Positions 40,671-48,541 of a DNA stretch of 64,000 nucleotides are shown one piece after another. Position 1 is the first letter of the stretch. Each line of letters starts with the position of its first letter. Source of the DNA: Bacillus sp. Marseille-Q3570 (GTDB lineage Bacteria > Bacillota > Bacilli > Bacillales > Fictibacillaceae). The notes beneath the pieces are model-generated. The model did no database searches. It was not told the DNA's origin and saw only the letters and a program-made list of their open reading frames with translations. The translations under genes and the position numbers were made by a program. The stretch is from contig NZ_CAMGYZ010000019.1 of NCBI RefSeq assembly GCF_946151055.1, positions 1-64,000 of the forward strand, in the 5' to 3' direction.

Positions 40671-41606
40671 TTATAAACCTTCTAACATTTCTTCTGGCAC
40701 TTCCCTTACCTTGATATCCTCACCAAGGAAAAGCAGCCAATTTGTCATTTCGGTCATTTCTTCGGGCTTATTGACATTGATGAAAGTCTTTAGAATGGCT
40801 GTGGTCTGGTATGGATTCGTATAGGAAATTGAAACTTTTATAGGGTGGTATTTCTTGAACTGGGATAACGCTTTTGGACCAAGTTCAAGGACAAGGTTGG
40901 TTTCTTCTTCCTGCTTCCTTAGTTTTTCTGAAATTTTCTTCTTACTCAATCTTTTTTTCGTCGGATAGGGTTCGACATCGATGAGATGGTCGACAGGGAA
41001 AATTTGCTTCTTTTCTTCCTTCAAATCATAGCCTTCAATCAACCAAAAGCTTTTTTCATGATAGAGATGCAAGAGATAGATTGGATATGACTTTATCACC
41101 TTCTCTTCTTTGATGGTGATCAATAAATAGCGATCCGAAAGAAGGATTTGGATGAGTTTTTCTAGTATGGGATGGGGGAGGTCTGTAAGGTCAAGCAGGT
41201 CGGGATTATGGGGGTTGGTCCCTGCAAAAAGCAAGATCTGATTTAAGAGGACAAGGTCATCTTGCTGGGTTTCTGAGATAAGGCCAAGTAATTTTTCAGC
41301 TAAAGACTGACGACTCTTCAGATAGGGGAGTTGTTGATTTCTTGTGGCCATAAACGCAATAAAAAGAGCTTTGACCTCACTATCGGTAAAGTGGACATCG
41401 GGCAGGACAGAGTTGGGCATGACAAAATAACCCCCATCCCTTCCAACTTCAGCGACAAGTGGCATGCCCATGGACTCGATTTCCCTGATATCTCGAATAG
41501 CTGTCGAGCGAGAGATGTTGAATTCTTGCATGATTTCAGAAATTGTAAAGTGGGCGCGGTTGTTGATATAACGCATGATGGTATTGATCCGTTCAACTTT
41601 TTTCAT
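40671..41606 (-). CDS. HTH-WYL transcriptional regulator (YobV-like)
   Basis: 311 residues. HTH_11 domain at 1-60 (INTIMRYINNRAHFTISEIM, FNISRSTAIRDIREIESMGM), GRDGGYFV linker, WYL domain about 135-230 (ITIKEEKVIKSYPIYLLHLY, then WLIEGYDLKEEKKQIFPVDH) and a WCX C-terminal part. WYL regulators sense small ligands or nucleic acids. Divergent from two effector-binding-like genes starting at 41716; in B. subtilis the same kind of pair is yobV-yobU, so it likely controls that unit. AGGAGCTCCG precedes the ATG. Confidence 0.88.
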   Translation of the reverse strand: MKKVERINTIMRYINNRAHFTISEIMQEFNISRSTAIRDIREIESMGMPLVAEVGRDGGYFVMPNSVLPDVHFTDSEVKALFIAFMATRNQQLPYLKSRQSLAEKLLGLISETQQDDLVLLNQILLFAGTNPHNPDLLDLTDLPHPILEKLIQILLSDRYLLITIKEEKVIKSYPIYLLHLYHEKSFWLIEGYDLKEEKKQIFPVDHLIDVEPYPTKKRLSKKKISEKLRKQEEETNLVLELGPKALSQFKKYHPIKVSISYTNPYQTTAILKTFINVNKPEEMTEMTNWLLFLGEDIKVREVPEEMLEGL

Positions 41607-41715
41607 CGGAGCTCCTAAACAGTATCATTTTTTGACATGGTTTAAGATTATGATATACCTATCAAGTGATGAAAACAATCATTTGATAAATCTAAAAAAG
41701 AGGAAGGTTTTGAAC

Positions 41716-42195
41716 ATGGCAAATTATACCCTTGAAGAAAAAGACAGCTTTACCGTTATCGGATTAGGGACAGAGATCAAGAGCGATTACACAGACTTTG
41801 CTGGGGTGAACAAGGAAAAGGCAGATTTCTGGCAAGCCGTCAATGAAGATGGAAGACTTGATCATTTAAAGTCCATCGCAGAAAATGACTACATTTTTGC
41901 CGTGAACGAAGCGGTGAATAACAAGATGATGCATTATGCTGGCGTCATGACTGAGGCATCGGCACCAGAAGAAGCCAGAGTGATCCAATTTCCTAAAGGG
42001 GAATACCTGGTTGTCAAAGGGAAAGGGAAGACGGCTGATGAACTGAATAATACGCTTACTGGCATTGCCTTTGGTCAAGTGTTGCCAAAAGTAGCGGATT
42101 TTTCCTATGTTGGCGGTCCGAATGCATCGGTTGAGATGGGGCAGCGAAACGGCTTGGTTTTTGGTGAAATGTGGATTCCAGTTGTCAGGAAATAA
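41716..42195 (+). CDS. GyrI-like / AraC effector-binding domain protein (YobU-like)
   Basis: 159 residues from ATG 41716 behind AGAGGAAGG; an upstream in-frame ATG at 41575 lies within the divergent regulator. SHS2 fold of the GyrI-like family: YTLEEKDSFTVIGLGTEIKS, KADFWQAVNEDGRL, HYAGVMTEASAPEEARVIQF, and IPVVRK at the end. The family binds small molecules or cyclopropanoid-type toxins, and stand-alone forms include hydrolases and ligand-binding regulators' partners. Divergent from the WYL regulator and followed 23 bp later by the next gene. Confidence 0.82.
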   Translation: MANYTLEEKDSFTVIGLGTEIKSDYTDFAGVNKEKADFWQAVNEDGRLDHLKSIAENDYIFAVNEAVNNKMMHYAGVMTEASAPEEARVIQFPKGEYLVVKGKGKTADELNNTLTGIAFGQVLPKVADFSYVGGPNASVEMGQRNGLVFGEMWIPVVRK

Positions 42196-42218
42196 ACAGA
42201 GTAAAGGGAGAGATGGAA

Positions 42219-42683
42219 ATGTCCTATGCTGTTGATTTTAAAAATGTGTCTGCGGTTGGTTTAGAGTCTTCACCAGTGGAGGCAGCGCTTGCTGGTTTAC
42301 GTGCGAATGAGGCCCGGTACTTCATGAACAAATATAAGCATGAATTTACGGTTGTGCCAGCTAGCGAAAGCCAGGAGACCCTTGATTATGTAAACCGGAT
42401 TTTGAAAGAAGAACGAGATATTGAGTTTGCGGCAAAACCTTTGGAAACATCACGTTTTCAAGTGAAAAATATCAAATTTGCCTACGTCTTTTATGAGGAC
42501 GGTCTTGGGGTTAATGTCATGTATACAGTTGATGACCCTAAGAAACGAGCAGTGGGTTTTAAGCTTTCTGAGGGGATGGAGATCCCAAAGGAATTAGATG
42601 GGAATTTCAAGTTTGCCAGGCAGAAGTCTAAACTAGCTGGAACAATCCGGGGCTCCTTTTTTGTAATTAAAGGCGAATATTGA
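42219..42683 (+). CDS. Hypothetical protein downstream of the YobU-like gene
   Basis: 154 residues from ATG 42219, 9 bp after AAAGGGAG (ATG 42213 is an alternative). Soluble, mixed alpha/beta: VDFKNVSAVGLESSPVEAAL, ANEARYFMNKYKHEFTVVPA and FKFARQKSKLAGTIRGSFFV. I do not recognise the family; the two-half layout (helix then strands ending FAYVFYEDGLGV) is compatible with a small ligand-binding protein. Forms an operon with the effector-binding protein and ends in a good terminator, so both are probably under the WYL regulator. Confidence 0.6.
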   Translation: MSYAVDFKNVSAVGLESSPVEAALAGLRANEARYFMNKYKHEFTVVPASESQETLDYVNRILKEERDIEFAAKPLETSRFQVKNIKFAYVFYEDGLGVNVMYTVDDPKKRAVGFKLSEGMEIPKELDGNFKFARQKSKLAGTIRGSFFVIKGEY

Positions 42684-42688
42684 AGTAA

Positions 42689-42716
42689 GAAAGAGCTCTG
42701 ATACTGAGCTCTTTTT
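42689..42716 (+). terminator. Rho-independent terminator
   Basis: AAAGAGCTC and GAGCTCTTT around TGATACT, followed by TTCTTG. Confidence 0.85.
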
Positions 42717-42775
42717 CTTGTGAATTCATACCCGACTCTGCTTGGGAAAAATGTATGATTTATATCCCTCGAAAC

Positions 42776-43552
42776 TCAAGAGATGATCTTTTGATCGTAG
42801 CCATACCTAATAAAATCCTTCACATAGATTTCTCTCACTAAATTCTCTGATTCTTGATCGTAGAAATTTCTGTAGGGAGGTAATGGTTGAGAAAAAGAGT
42901 GTACCGACATTTTCATATCCGCGAAATTGCGATTGTCATTTTCATTCATTTTTTCGGTGACATGATGGGGTGACTTGATGATGTCGTTTATAGGGGATTG
43001 TAGAAGGTTGTAAGATTTTTCGATCTGTCTTATCGATGTGCTGAATTCCTCTAATTTGATGAATTTTCGTATGAATGATTCTTCACCATCCAAATATTGC
43101 TGAACCATATGGCCATTGATTTGGCCCCGTTCAACTCCCATATTCTTAATTCGATACAAAAATTGTTTGAACGTTAATCCATTTTCCATACCTGGGGCGA
43201 TGTCGGTTAGAAGGTCGGGGCTCCTGACTGCATGGAGAAATGAACTGACCGCTCGTGTATAAGGATTACGGACGAGTTTATACACATCTTTGCTTTCATG
43301 TAAAAGGTGCTTTCGAATCTTCAATGTGTGATTCTTTTGTTTTTCAATCACCTTCAATCGATAAGCATGAAGGATTTCATTATAATTCTTCGCCTTTTCC
43401 AGGTGTCCAATTTGATAGAGATACCACTTCAGGAGTGAAGTACAACCGCATTTCGGACTCCAAAAAAATAGGATTGGAAACTCATCGGCAAAAAGCGGGA
43501 GGGGTGGTGTGATCAACTTGTTTGCAACAAAGCGTCGATGGGAATCGATCAT
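42776..43552 (-). CDS. Sulfotransferase family protein (Sulfotransfer_2-like)
   Basis: 258 residues from ATG 43552 behind TGGAGGTAG. The PAPS 5'-phosphosulfate loop is FFWSPKCGCTSLLKWYLY (near residue 30-47) and the 3'-phosphate site KLVRNPYTRAVSSFLHAV (near 93-110); both are the pattern of carbohydrate sulfotransferases. VTEKMNENDN and RNFYDQESENLVREIYVKDF complete the family layout. Cytoplasmic or membrane-peripheral enzyme that could sulfate a glycan; acceptor unknown. A decayed piece of a closely similar gene is at 54886-54990. Monocistronic on the minus strand. Confidence 0.82.
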   Translation of the reverse strand: MIDSHRRFVANKLITPPLPLFADEFPILFFWSPKCGCTSLLKWYLYQIGHLEKAKNYNEILHAYRLKVIEKQKNHTLKIRKHLLHESKDVYKLVRNPYTRAVSSFLHAVRSPDLLTDIAPGMENGLTFKQFLYRIKNMGVERGQINGHMVQQYLDGEESFIRKFIKLEEFSTSIRQIEKSYNLLQSPINDIIKSPHHVTEKMNENDNRNFADMKMSVHSFSQPLPPYRNFYDQESENLVREIYVKDFIRYGYDQKIIS

Positions 43553-43773
43553 AGCTATTTTTCTACCTCCATTAGGATTGTCCAACTACTTGGATTTAAC
43601 ATAATATGTTAAAATTGGAGAATACGTGAATGAAACTGGACTTTAAACCGGATGATCGAAAATCATAGGTTTCATCGAATCTTTTTTTATATACACGAGC
43701 GGTAATTAGGCTTATAATTTATCTTGAATTAAAGATTTTTTGAATGAAGTATTATGCTTTGGAGGCATTCCTA

Positions 43774-45051
43774 ATGGACAATTCCCATTTCTTTTATGGC
43801 TTACTCATCAACCTCCTTGTCATACTGATCATTATTTTGTTAGTTAATTTTCATACACTATCGAAACAAGGTACTACTAAACTACCGTTCCACCCTTTCC
43901 ATATTTTCATCACTTGTGCGATTCTCATTTTCTTCAGTCTTACACTATCTATAAAACTGGATAATGGATTTGTCTATGATTTACGCTATATTCCATTTTT
44001 GTTAGGTGGAGTATACGGAGGGAAAAGGGTGTTGCTCGGGTTAGCTGGCGCGCTGATATTGATCCGCTTTCCACTTCTAGGACCTGGGTTCATCGTCACG
44101 GTTTTCCTTACGATACTGTCATGTTTCGTCATCCTGTATGTTGCTCCTAAATTATCATCTAAACCATGGACGACAAGAGTGTATTGGTTTTCATTTTTTT
44201 CGTTTTGTTACTCTATCCTTGCCTTTTTGATACCTTCTTTGTTTTATGGCTTTCACGATTTCACTTCGTTTTTCATTTATTCAGGTACGTTGACTGGATC
44301 CACCTTCTTTGTTTTTTATTTATACGAAATGATTAGAACAACCTATATCCTTCAATTGGAATCAATTAAATATGAAAAAATGCATGTTGTCAGTCAACTT
44401 GCTGCGAGCATGAGTCATGAAGTCAGAAATCCATTGACGACTGTAAAAGGATTCTTGCAGTTGATTCATGAAAGCCCAATGGATACACAAACGAATCAAG
44501 ATCTTTCAAAGGTCGCTGTTAATGAAATCAATCGGGCTACTGACATCATCAACCAATACCTGACTTTCGCTAAACCCCATCCGGAAGTAGAAATGGAATT
44601 GGATGTCACTGAAGAGATTACCAGAAGCACGGAGATCGTCATGCCGCTCGCACTCAATCACGGTGTCTTGATTGAGGTGGATTTACTGCATAAACACTCG
44701 ATCACAGGTGAACCGAATAAATTCCAACAAGTATTGATCAACATATTGAAAAATGGCATCGAAGCGATGGAATCAGGAGGAATATTGACGATCACCAGTT
44801 TTGAAGAAGATCAGAACCTTTTCATCGTCATCAAGGATTCTGGAATTGGTATGACAGAAGAACAGGTAACCCGCTTAGGCGAACCTTATTTCTCCCTGAA
44901 AGGTAAGAATGGAACAGGGCTTGGAATGATGACGGTCTTCAAATTGGTACATGTCATGAAAGGGACGATAGATGTTTGGAGCAAGTTGAACGAAGGGACA
45001 ACGATCACATTGTCTTTTCCCATCACAGAACAGTCTAGTATGAAGGTCTAA
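43774..45051 (+). CDS. KinB-like sensor histidine kinase
   Basis: 425 residues from ATG 43774, 9 bp after GGAGG; the ATG at 43744 has no site. N-terminal 5TMR-LYT sensor (about 1-190, five to six membrane helices with VYGGKRVLLGLAGALILIRF), then HisKA with SMSHEVRNPLTTVKGFLQL (phosphorylated His215) and HATPase_c with NKFQQVLINILKNGIEAM (N box), DSGIGMT (G1) and GTGLGM (G2). Same plan as B. subtilis KinB, which feeds the Spo0F-Spo0B-Spo0A phosphorelay. No response regulator nearby, as expected for an orphan sporulation kinase. A small membrane-protein gene follows 62 bp downstream. Confidence 0.88.
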   Translation: MDNSHFFYGLLINLLVILIIILLVNFHTLSKQGTTKLPFHPFHIFITCAILIFFSLTLSIKLDNGFVYDLRYIPFLLGGVYGGKRVLLGLAGALILIRFPLLGPGFIVTVFLTILSCFVILYVAPKLSSKPWTTRVYWFSFFSFCYSILAFLIPSLFYGFHDFTSFFIYSGTLTGSTFFVFYLYEMIRTTYILQLESIKYEKMHVVSQLAASMSHEVRNPLTTVKGFLQLIHESPMDTQTNQDLSKVAVNEINRATDIINQYLTFAKPHPEVEMELDVTEEITRSTEIVMPLALNHGVLIEVDLLHKHSITGEPNKFQQVLINILKNGIEAMESGGILTITSFEEDQNLFIVIKDSGIGMTEEQVTRLGEPYFSLKGKNGTGLGMMTVFKLVHVMKGTIDVWSKLNEGTTITLSFPITEQSSMKV

Positions 45052-45113
45052 GTAGAGTCTACTGTTAAAGGCTTTACAGCAAGATATCATAAATTGAAAG
45101 GAGAGGGAATCGA

Positions 45114-45287
45114 CTGATTTGGATTGCATTGAACATACTATTCATTCTATATGTAATTTACAGCCTTTCTACCATGAAACAGCAATTAAATATGATGACA
45201 AAGCATTTTAATATAACAGATGAAGAGATCAAATTGATCAGCAATGAGGAAATTGAAAAGGAATTAGATGAAGATTTTAAAAAGTGA
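45114..45287 (+). CDS. Small single-TM protein with probable CTG start (57 aa)
   Basis: Behind AAAGGAGAGGG the frame starts at CTG 45114: IWIALNILFILYVIYSLSTM is a membrane helix, then KQQLNMMTKHFNITDEEIKL and an acidic helical tail EKELDEDFKK. ATG/GTG are absent before Met20, and the ribosome binding site matches only the CTG; TTG 45129 would cut the membrane helix. Pattern resembles small anchor proteins with a coiled-coil tail. It may be cotranscribed with the kinase upstream. Confidence 0.5.
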   Translation: MIWIALNILFILYVIYSLSTMKQQLNMMTKHFNITDEEIKLISNEEIEKELDEDFKK

Positions 45288-45308
45288 AGGTAAATAGAAG
45301 GGAGTAGA

Positions 45309-45708
45309 TTGATTGTGGAAAAAGTTATACCATTCTTGATGTTTCAAGAAGGGAATGCAGAAGAAGCGATGAATTACTATACATCGCTTATTGAGGATTC
45401 AGAAATCACAAGCATTGTTCGATATGGCGCGAATGAAGCCGGCGATGAAGGTACCGTTATGCAAGCTACGTTTACATTAAAAGGGCGAGAATTCATGTGC
45501 ATCGACAGTTATGTAAAACATCAATTCTCGTTTACACCTTCATTCTCCACCTATATTGTGTGTGATACTGAAGAAGAAATTGACACACTTTATCAGAAAC
45601 TCCTTGAAGGCGGAGAAGCACTAATGCCTTTAGATGGGATTCAGCAAAAAATTCGGCTGGGTGAATGATCGCTTCGGTGTTTCCTGGCAATTGAACCTCC
45701 TTAAATAA
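45309..45708 (+). pseudogene. VOC (PhnB-like) gene with a C-terminal frameshift
   Basis: Start TTG 45309 or GTG 45315 behind AAGGGAG. The opening KVIPFLMFQEGNAEEAMNYY then TSLIEDSEITSIVRYG and LMPLDG match small PhnB/YjdN-type VOC proteins. The frame then leaves the family pattern at an A6 run (45646-45651) and stops at 45668. The expected ending KKFGWVNDRFGVSWQLNLLK is present in the next frame up to TAA 45706. One A fewer would restore it. Real one-base insertion or sequencing error. Confidence 0.75.
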
Positions 45709-45762
45709 AGGCTTTGTCAATCTTCATCATTGATTTTTAAAAAATTAAAAAAGGAGTGCATG

Positions 45763-46236
45763 ATGGTGACTCGAATGAACTTGATTTTAAATGTACTGGA
45801 TACTACGTTTGAAAAGGAAAGTTGGTATGCACCGTTCAAACATGCAATTGAGGGAATCACAGCTGAACAAGCGATTTGGAAACCAGCTGGAGAGGCGACA
45901 AAATCAATCTGGGAAAACGTCAATCATCTCATGTACTACAAGGAACGTCTCACCGCAAACCTGGAGGGACGAGAGTGGACACAAAACCTTGATGGTGATG
46001 AAACCTTTCATTACACCAAACCAATTGACGATGATCAGGAATGGAACAAAATCGTTGTACGTACAGAGAGAGCTCATAATAGTTTACGAGAGTCGCTGAG
46101 TAAAACTTCGGAAGAAAAGCTTGATCAAGATTCATTTGAGAAAAAGCTGCTGGACATTTTTCTCCACGACGCCTATCATACGGGTCAAATTATTCAAATC
46201 AGAAAAATGCAAGGATCCTGGCCATCCCATCGTTGA
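45763..46236 (+). CDS. DinB-family protein
   Basis: 157 residues; ATG 45763 is preferred at 6 bp from AAGGAG (ATG 45760 and GTG 45766 are close alternatives). DinB_2 helical bundle: LNVLDTTFEKESWYAPFKHA, VNHLMYYKERLTANL with the first His, and the ending HDAYHTGQIIQIRKMQGSWP with the second pair. It resembles 2568-3104 in its last 20 residues but lacks the inserted repeat, and its first part is the template for the fragment at 10118. Metal-binding stress-type protein of unknown reaction. Confidence 0.82.
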   Translation: MVTRMNLILNVLDTTFEKESWYAPFKHAIEGITAEQAIWKPAGEATKSIWENVNHLMYYKERLTANLEGREWTQNLDGDETFHYTKPIDDDQEWNKIVVRTERAHNSLRESLSKTSEEKLDQDSFEKKLLDIFLHDAYHTGQIIQIRKMQGSWPSHR

Positions 46237-46316
46237 GTAAAAAGCGTTTATTGAACAAAACGAGTTAGCGCCAGATCCGGGTGAACTTCTCTGAACGATA
46301 TTTAGGAGGGAACAAC

Positions 46317-46688
46317 ATGGAAACTTTTGCAGAATATGTAGCGCAAGTTGATAATCCGGAACATAGAGACCGAACAGAAGAGGTTCTGGCATGGGTCTCA
46401 AAGAAATTCCCGAATTTAAAGCAGGAAATCAAGTGGAATACCCCGATGTTTACGAATAACGGCACATTTATCATCGGTATTGACACAGCGAAGCATCATA
46501 TGAGTTTCGCACCAGAAGAAGTAACCATGACGAACTTTTCTGATGAAATTGCACAAGCTGGTTACAGCTCTACAAAAGGATTGTTTCGAATTCGGTGGAA
46601 TCAGCCGGTAAATTACAAATTGCTGGAGAAAATCATTAAATTCAATATTCAAGATAAAGCAGACAGTCCAACCTTTTGGCGGAAGTGA
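46317..46688 (+). CDS. DUF1801 / iron-chaperone-like protein (YdhG family)
   Basis: 123 residues from ATG 46317 behind TTTAGGAGGG. Frataxin-like small fold of DUF1801: [60 protein letters not shown] and [20 protein letters not shown]. The EIKWxxPMF block is the family hallmark (compare YdhG, Fra of B. subtilis, an iron chaperone for Fe-S assembly). Role here unproven. Starts 80 bp after the DinB gene. Confidence 0.88.
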   Translation: METFAEYVAQVDNPEHRDRTEEVLAWVSKKFPNLKQEIKWNTPMFTNNGTFIIGIDTAKHHMSFAPEEVTMTNFSDEIAQAGYSSTKGLFRIRWNQPVNYKLLEKIIKFNIQDKADSPTFWRK

Positions 46689-46859
46689 CTCGATGCGTGT
46701 AAGCAACCACTTTTTTATGAAAGAGATTTTCGCAAATATCAACAAAAAAGATGACAAAGCTTAAATCAAAGAAGGAGTATATGTCTCTTGTGAGAATATA
46801 CAAATGATGGATACATACAAGAAAGTTACATCATCGAAGTTAAAATTTAGGAGGAAATC

Positions 46860-47255
46860 ATGGGAAGACCAGTTCATTTTGAAATTCATGTTGATGACAT
46901 GGAACGGGCTAAGAATTTTTATGGAGAAGTTTTTGGATGGAGATTTGAAGATTGGAGCGAGTTTGCCGGAATGCCCTATTTCGGAGCTGTAACGGGGGAT
47001 GAAAAAGAGCCTGGAATTAACGGGGCCTTGATGCAGAGGCAAAGTGCGCCTCCAGAAATGAACCAGGCTATGAATGGCTATACTTGTACAATGGGAGTGG
47101 AAGACTACGATTCTATTGAATCGAAAATCATCAATAATGGAGGCAAGGTCGCAATGCCTAAATATGCTTTGCCTGGAATGGCATGGCAGGGATACTACAT
47201 GGATACAGAAGGAAATATCTTTGGAATCCATCAACCGGATGAGAACGCGAAATAG
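46860..47255 (+). CDS. VOC family protein
   Basis: 131 residues, glyoxalase/bleomycin-resistance fold: RPVHFEIHVDDMERAKNFYG opening with VFGWRFEDW, then YTCTMGVEDYDSIESKIINN and the closing GMAWQGYYMDTEGNIFGIHQ. Conserved His (FEIHVDD) and Glu (TEGN) positions fit a metal site. Subgroup common as single genes in bacilli, substrate unknown. TTAGGAGGAAATC precedes the ATG; terminator follows at once. Confidence 0.87.
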   Translation: MGRPVHFEIHVDDMERAKNFYGEVFGWRFEDWSEFAGMPYFGAVTGDEKEPGINGALMQRQSAPPEMNQAMNGYTCTMGVEDYDSIESKIINNGGKVAMPKYALPGMAWQGYYMDTEGNIFGIHQPDENAK

Positions 47256-47266
47256 ATCGTAACTTT

Positions 47267-47296
47267 AAAAGAACCCTAACTCAAGGGTTCTTTTTT
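47267..47296 (+). terminator. Rho-independent terminator
   Basis: AAAAGAACCCT and AGGGTTCTTTT around AACTCA, with TTTTTT tail. Directly followed by repeat copy B. Confidence 0.9.
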
Positions 47297-47309
47297 ACCA
47301 TTTTGAAGT

Positions 47310-47382
47310 AAATACTTTCTTCAATAATAAGAGCAACTAAAGCTCAGCCTGCGATAAGGCTTGGCTTTCCAAAGTTTTCTTT
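47310..47382 (+). repeat. Dispersed 70-bp repeat, copy B
   Basis: AAATACTTTCTTCAATAATA ... GCTCAGCCTGCGATAAGGCT ... TGGCTTT ... AGTTTTCTTTA; same blocks as copies A (22169) and C (58924, inverted). Confidence 0.75.
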
Positions 47383-47393
47383 ATGCAATTCTG

Positions 47394-47567
47394 ATGGAGA
47401 AACCTTATCATAGTGAACAAGAAGAACTAGTCCCTTTAATGATTGATGCGGTGAACCATAGAAGGGTCTTATTGGAATGTTGCCCTTCTTATTTTTCATA
47501 TCCAAAAATTGATAGAGACCTTCAAAATGAAAAAACGAAATTTGATGTTCTCAAAGAGGCTTCTTGA
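47394..47567 (+). CDS. Small hypothetical protein or gene remnant
   Basis: 57 codons from ATG 47394: EKPYHSEQEELVPLMIDAVN then HRRVLLECCPSYFSYPKIDR and FDVLKEAS. Composition is protein-like (charged helix, CCP motif), but there is no clear ribosome binding site and the frame starts right at the end of repeat copy B, which may have replaced the true 5' part. Family not recognised. It ends about 12 bp before the creatininase ribosome binding site. Confidence 0.3.
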   Translation: MEKPYHSEQEELVPLMIDAVNHRRVLLECCPSYFSYPKIDRDLQNEKTKFDVLKEAS

Positions 47568-47594
47568 CACTCTAATAAATTGGAGGGAATCAAA

Positions 47595-48365
47595 ATGAAA
47601 GCTCATGATTACATGCTTGAACACATGAACTGGCCAACCATTAAAGAGAAAATAGGAGCTGGGATGGATACAGTCATCATTTGTACAGCTTCTGTTGAGC
47701 AGCATGGTTATCACTTATCTGAACTGACGGATACAGTAATCGGCGAGGCGACTGCAATTCTTGTAGCAGAAAAGCTTGGTAACGCACTTGTTGCCCCAGT
47801 CATTCGTCCTGGTCTGTCAGAGCACCATATCCCAATGGCGGGAAGCCTGACGCTCCGTCCAGAAGTTTATCGTGGAATCATAGAGGATTATGTCACAAGC
47901 TACAAAAGACACGGGTTTAAAAAGGTTATCATTTTCTCCTCGCATGGAGGAAACTTTAATGAAAATGAGAAGATCGTCAAGAACCTTCAAGAGATCCATC
48001 CAGATATACAATTCAGCAGTGCATTGTCGTTGATGGAATTGATGGAACTAATGACACGATTTGAAAAAAAGTTTGGACTAGTTGAAGGAAGCTGCGGACA
48101 TGGAGGAGCGATGGAAACCTCTGTCATGCTGCATATTGCCCCTGATCAAGTGGATATGGAAAAAGCGACACCAGGATATATCGGACCGATGACAGAGGAC
48201 GTTTTAGATAAGCTGTTTGAAAATGGGATCGTCGGTCTTACGGAAGTGGGTATCTTAGGTGATCCGAGACAGGCAAAAGCAGAATGGGGAGAATACTTCT
48301 TAGAACTTTTATCTGATGAAATCGTAAAGGCAGTACACAAGGATTTTCATAGGGAAGTTATGTAG
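47595..48365 (+). CDS. Creatininase family amidohydrolase
   Basis: 256 residues from ATG 47595, after TTGGAGGGAATC. Metal-ligand pattern of creatininase/FAPy deformylase-type enzymes: ASVEQHGYHLSELTD (Glu35, His37, Asp46), FSSHGGNFNEN (His117) and GHGGAMETS with the late Glu. Members hydrolyse creatinine, or carry out steps in riboflavin/F420, mycofactocin and hydantoin-like metabolism. The neighbour here is a probable selenoprotein B-like gene starting 177 bp downstream on the same strand. Creatininase plus reductase-like protein could act in one pathway on an amide such as a sarcosine derivative, but that is inference. Confidence 0.85.
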   Translation: MKAHDYMLEHMNWPTIKEKIGAGMDTVIICTASVEQHGYHLSELTDTVIGEATAILVAEKLGNALVAPVIRPGLSEHHIPMAGSLTLRPEVYRGIIEDYVTSYKRHGFKKVIIFSSHGGNFNENEKIVKNLQEIHPDIQFSSALSLMELMELMTRFEKKFGLVEGSCGHGGAMETSVMLHIAPDQVDMEKATPGYIGPMTEDVLDKLFENGIVGLTEVGILGDPRQAKAEWGEYFLELLSDEIVKAVHKDFHREVM

Positions 48366-48541
48366 AGAATGTAAAAAAACAGGAGCAAGATTTAAAATGT
48401 TTCGAGTGTGCCAAAAAAGGACCAATTTGGTTTTGGGGAAACTGCGGCAAAACGCTCTATTTAAATATGAAAATTATTTTGTCACAAACCTCACCCTTAT
48501 TCCGTCTATAAGGGTGAAAAGTAAAAAAGGAGGCAGAACGA

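Noticed and set aside
46689-46859. Short frames between the DUF1801 and VOC genes
   Set aside because: They overlap the VOC ribosome binding site or gene in another frame and show no family pattern.
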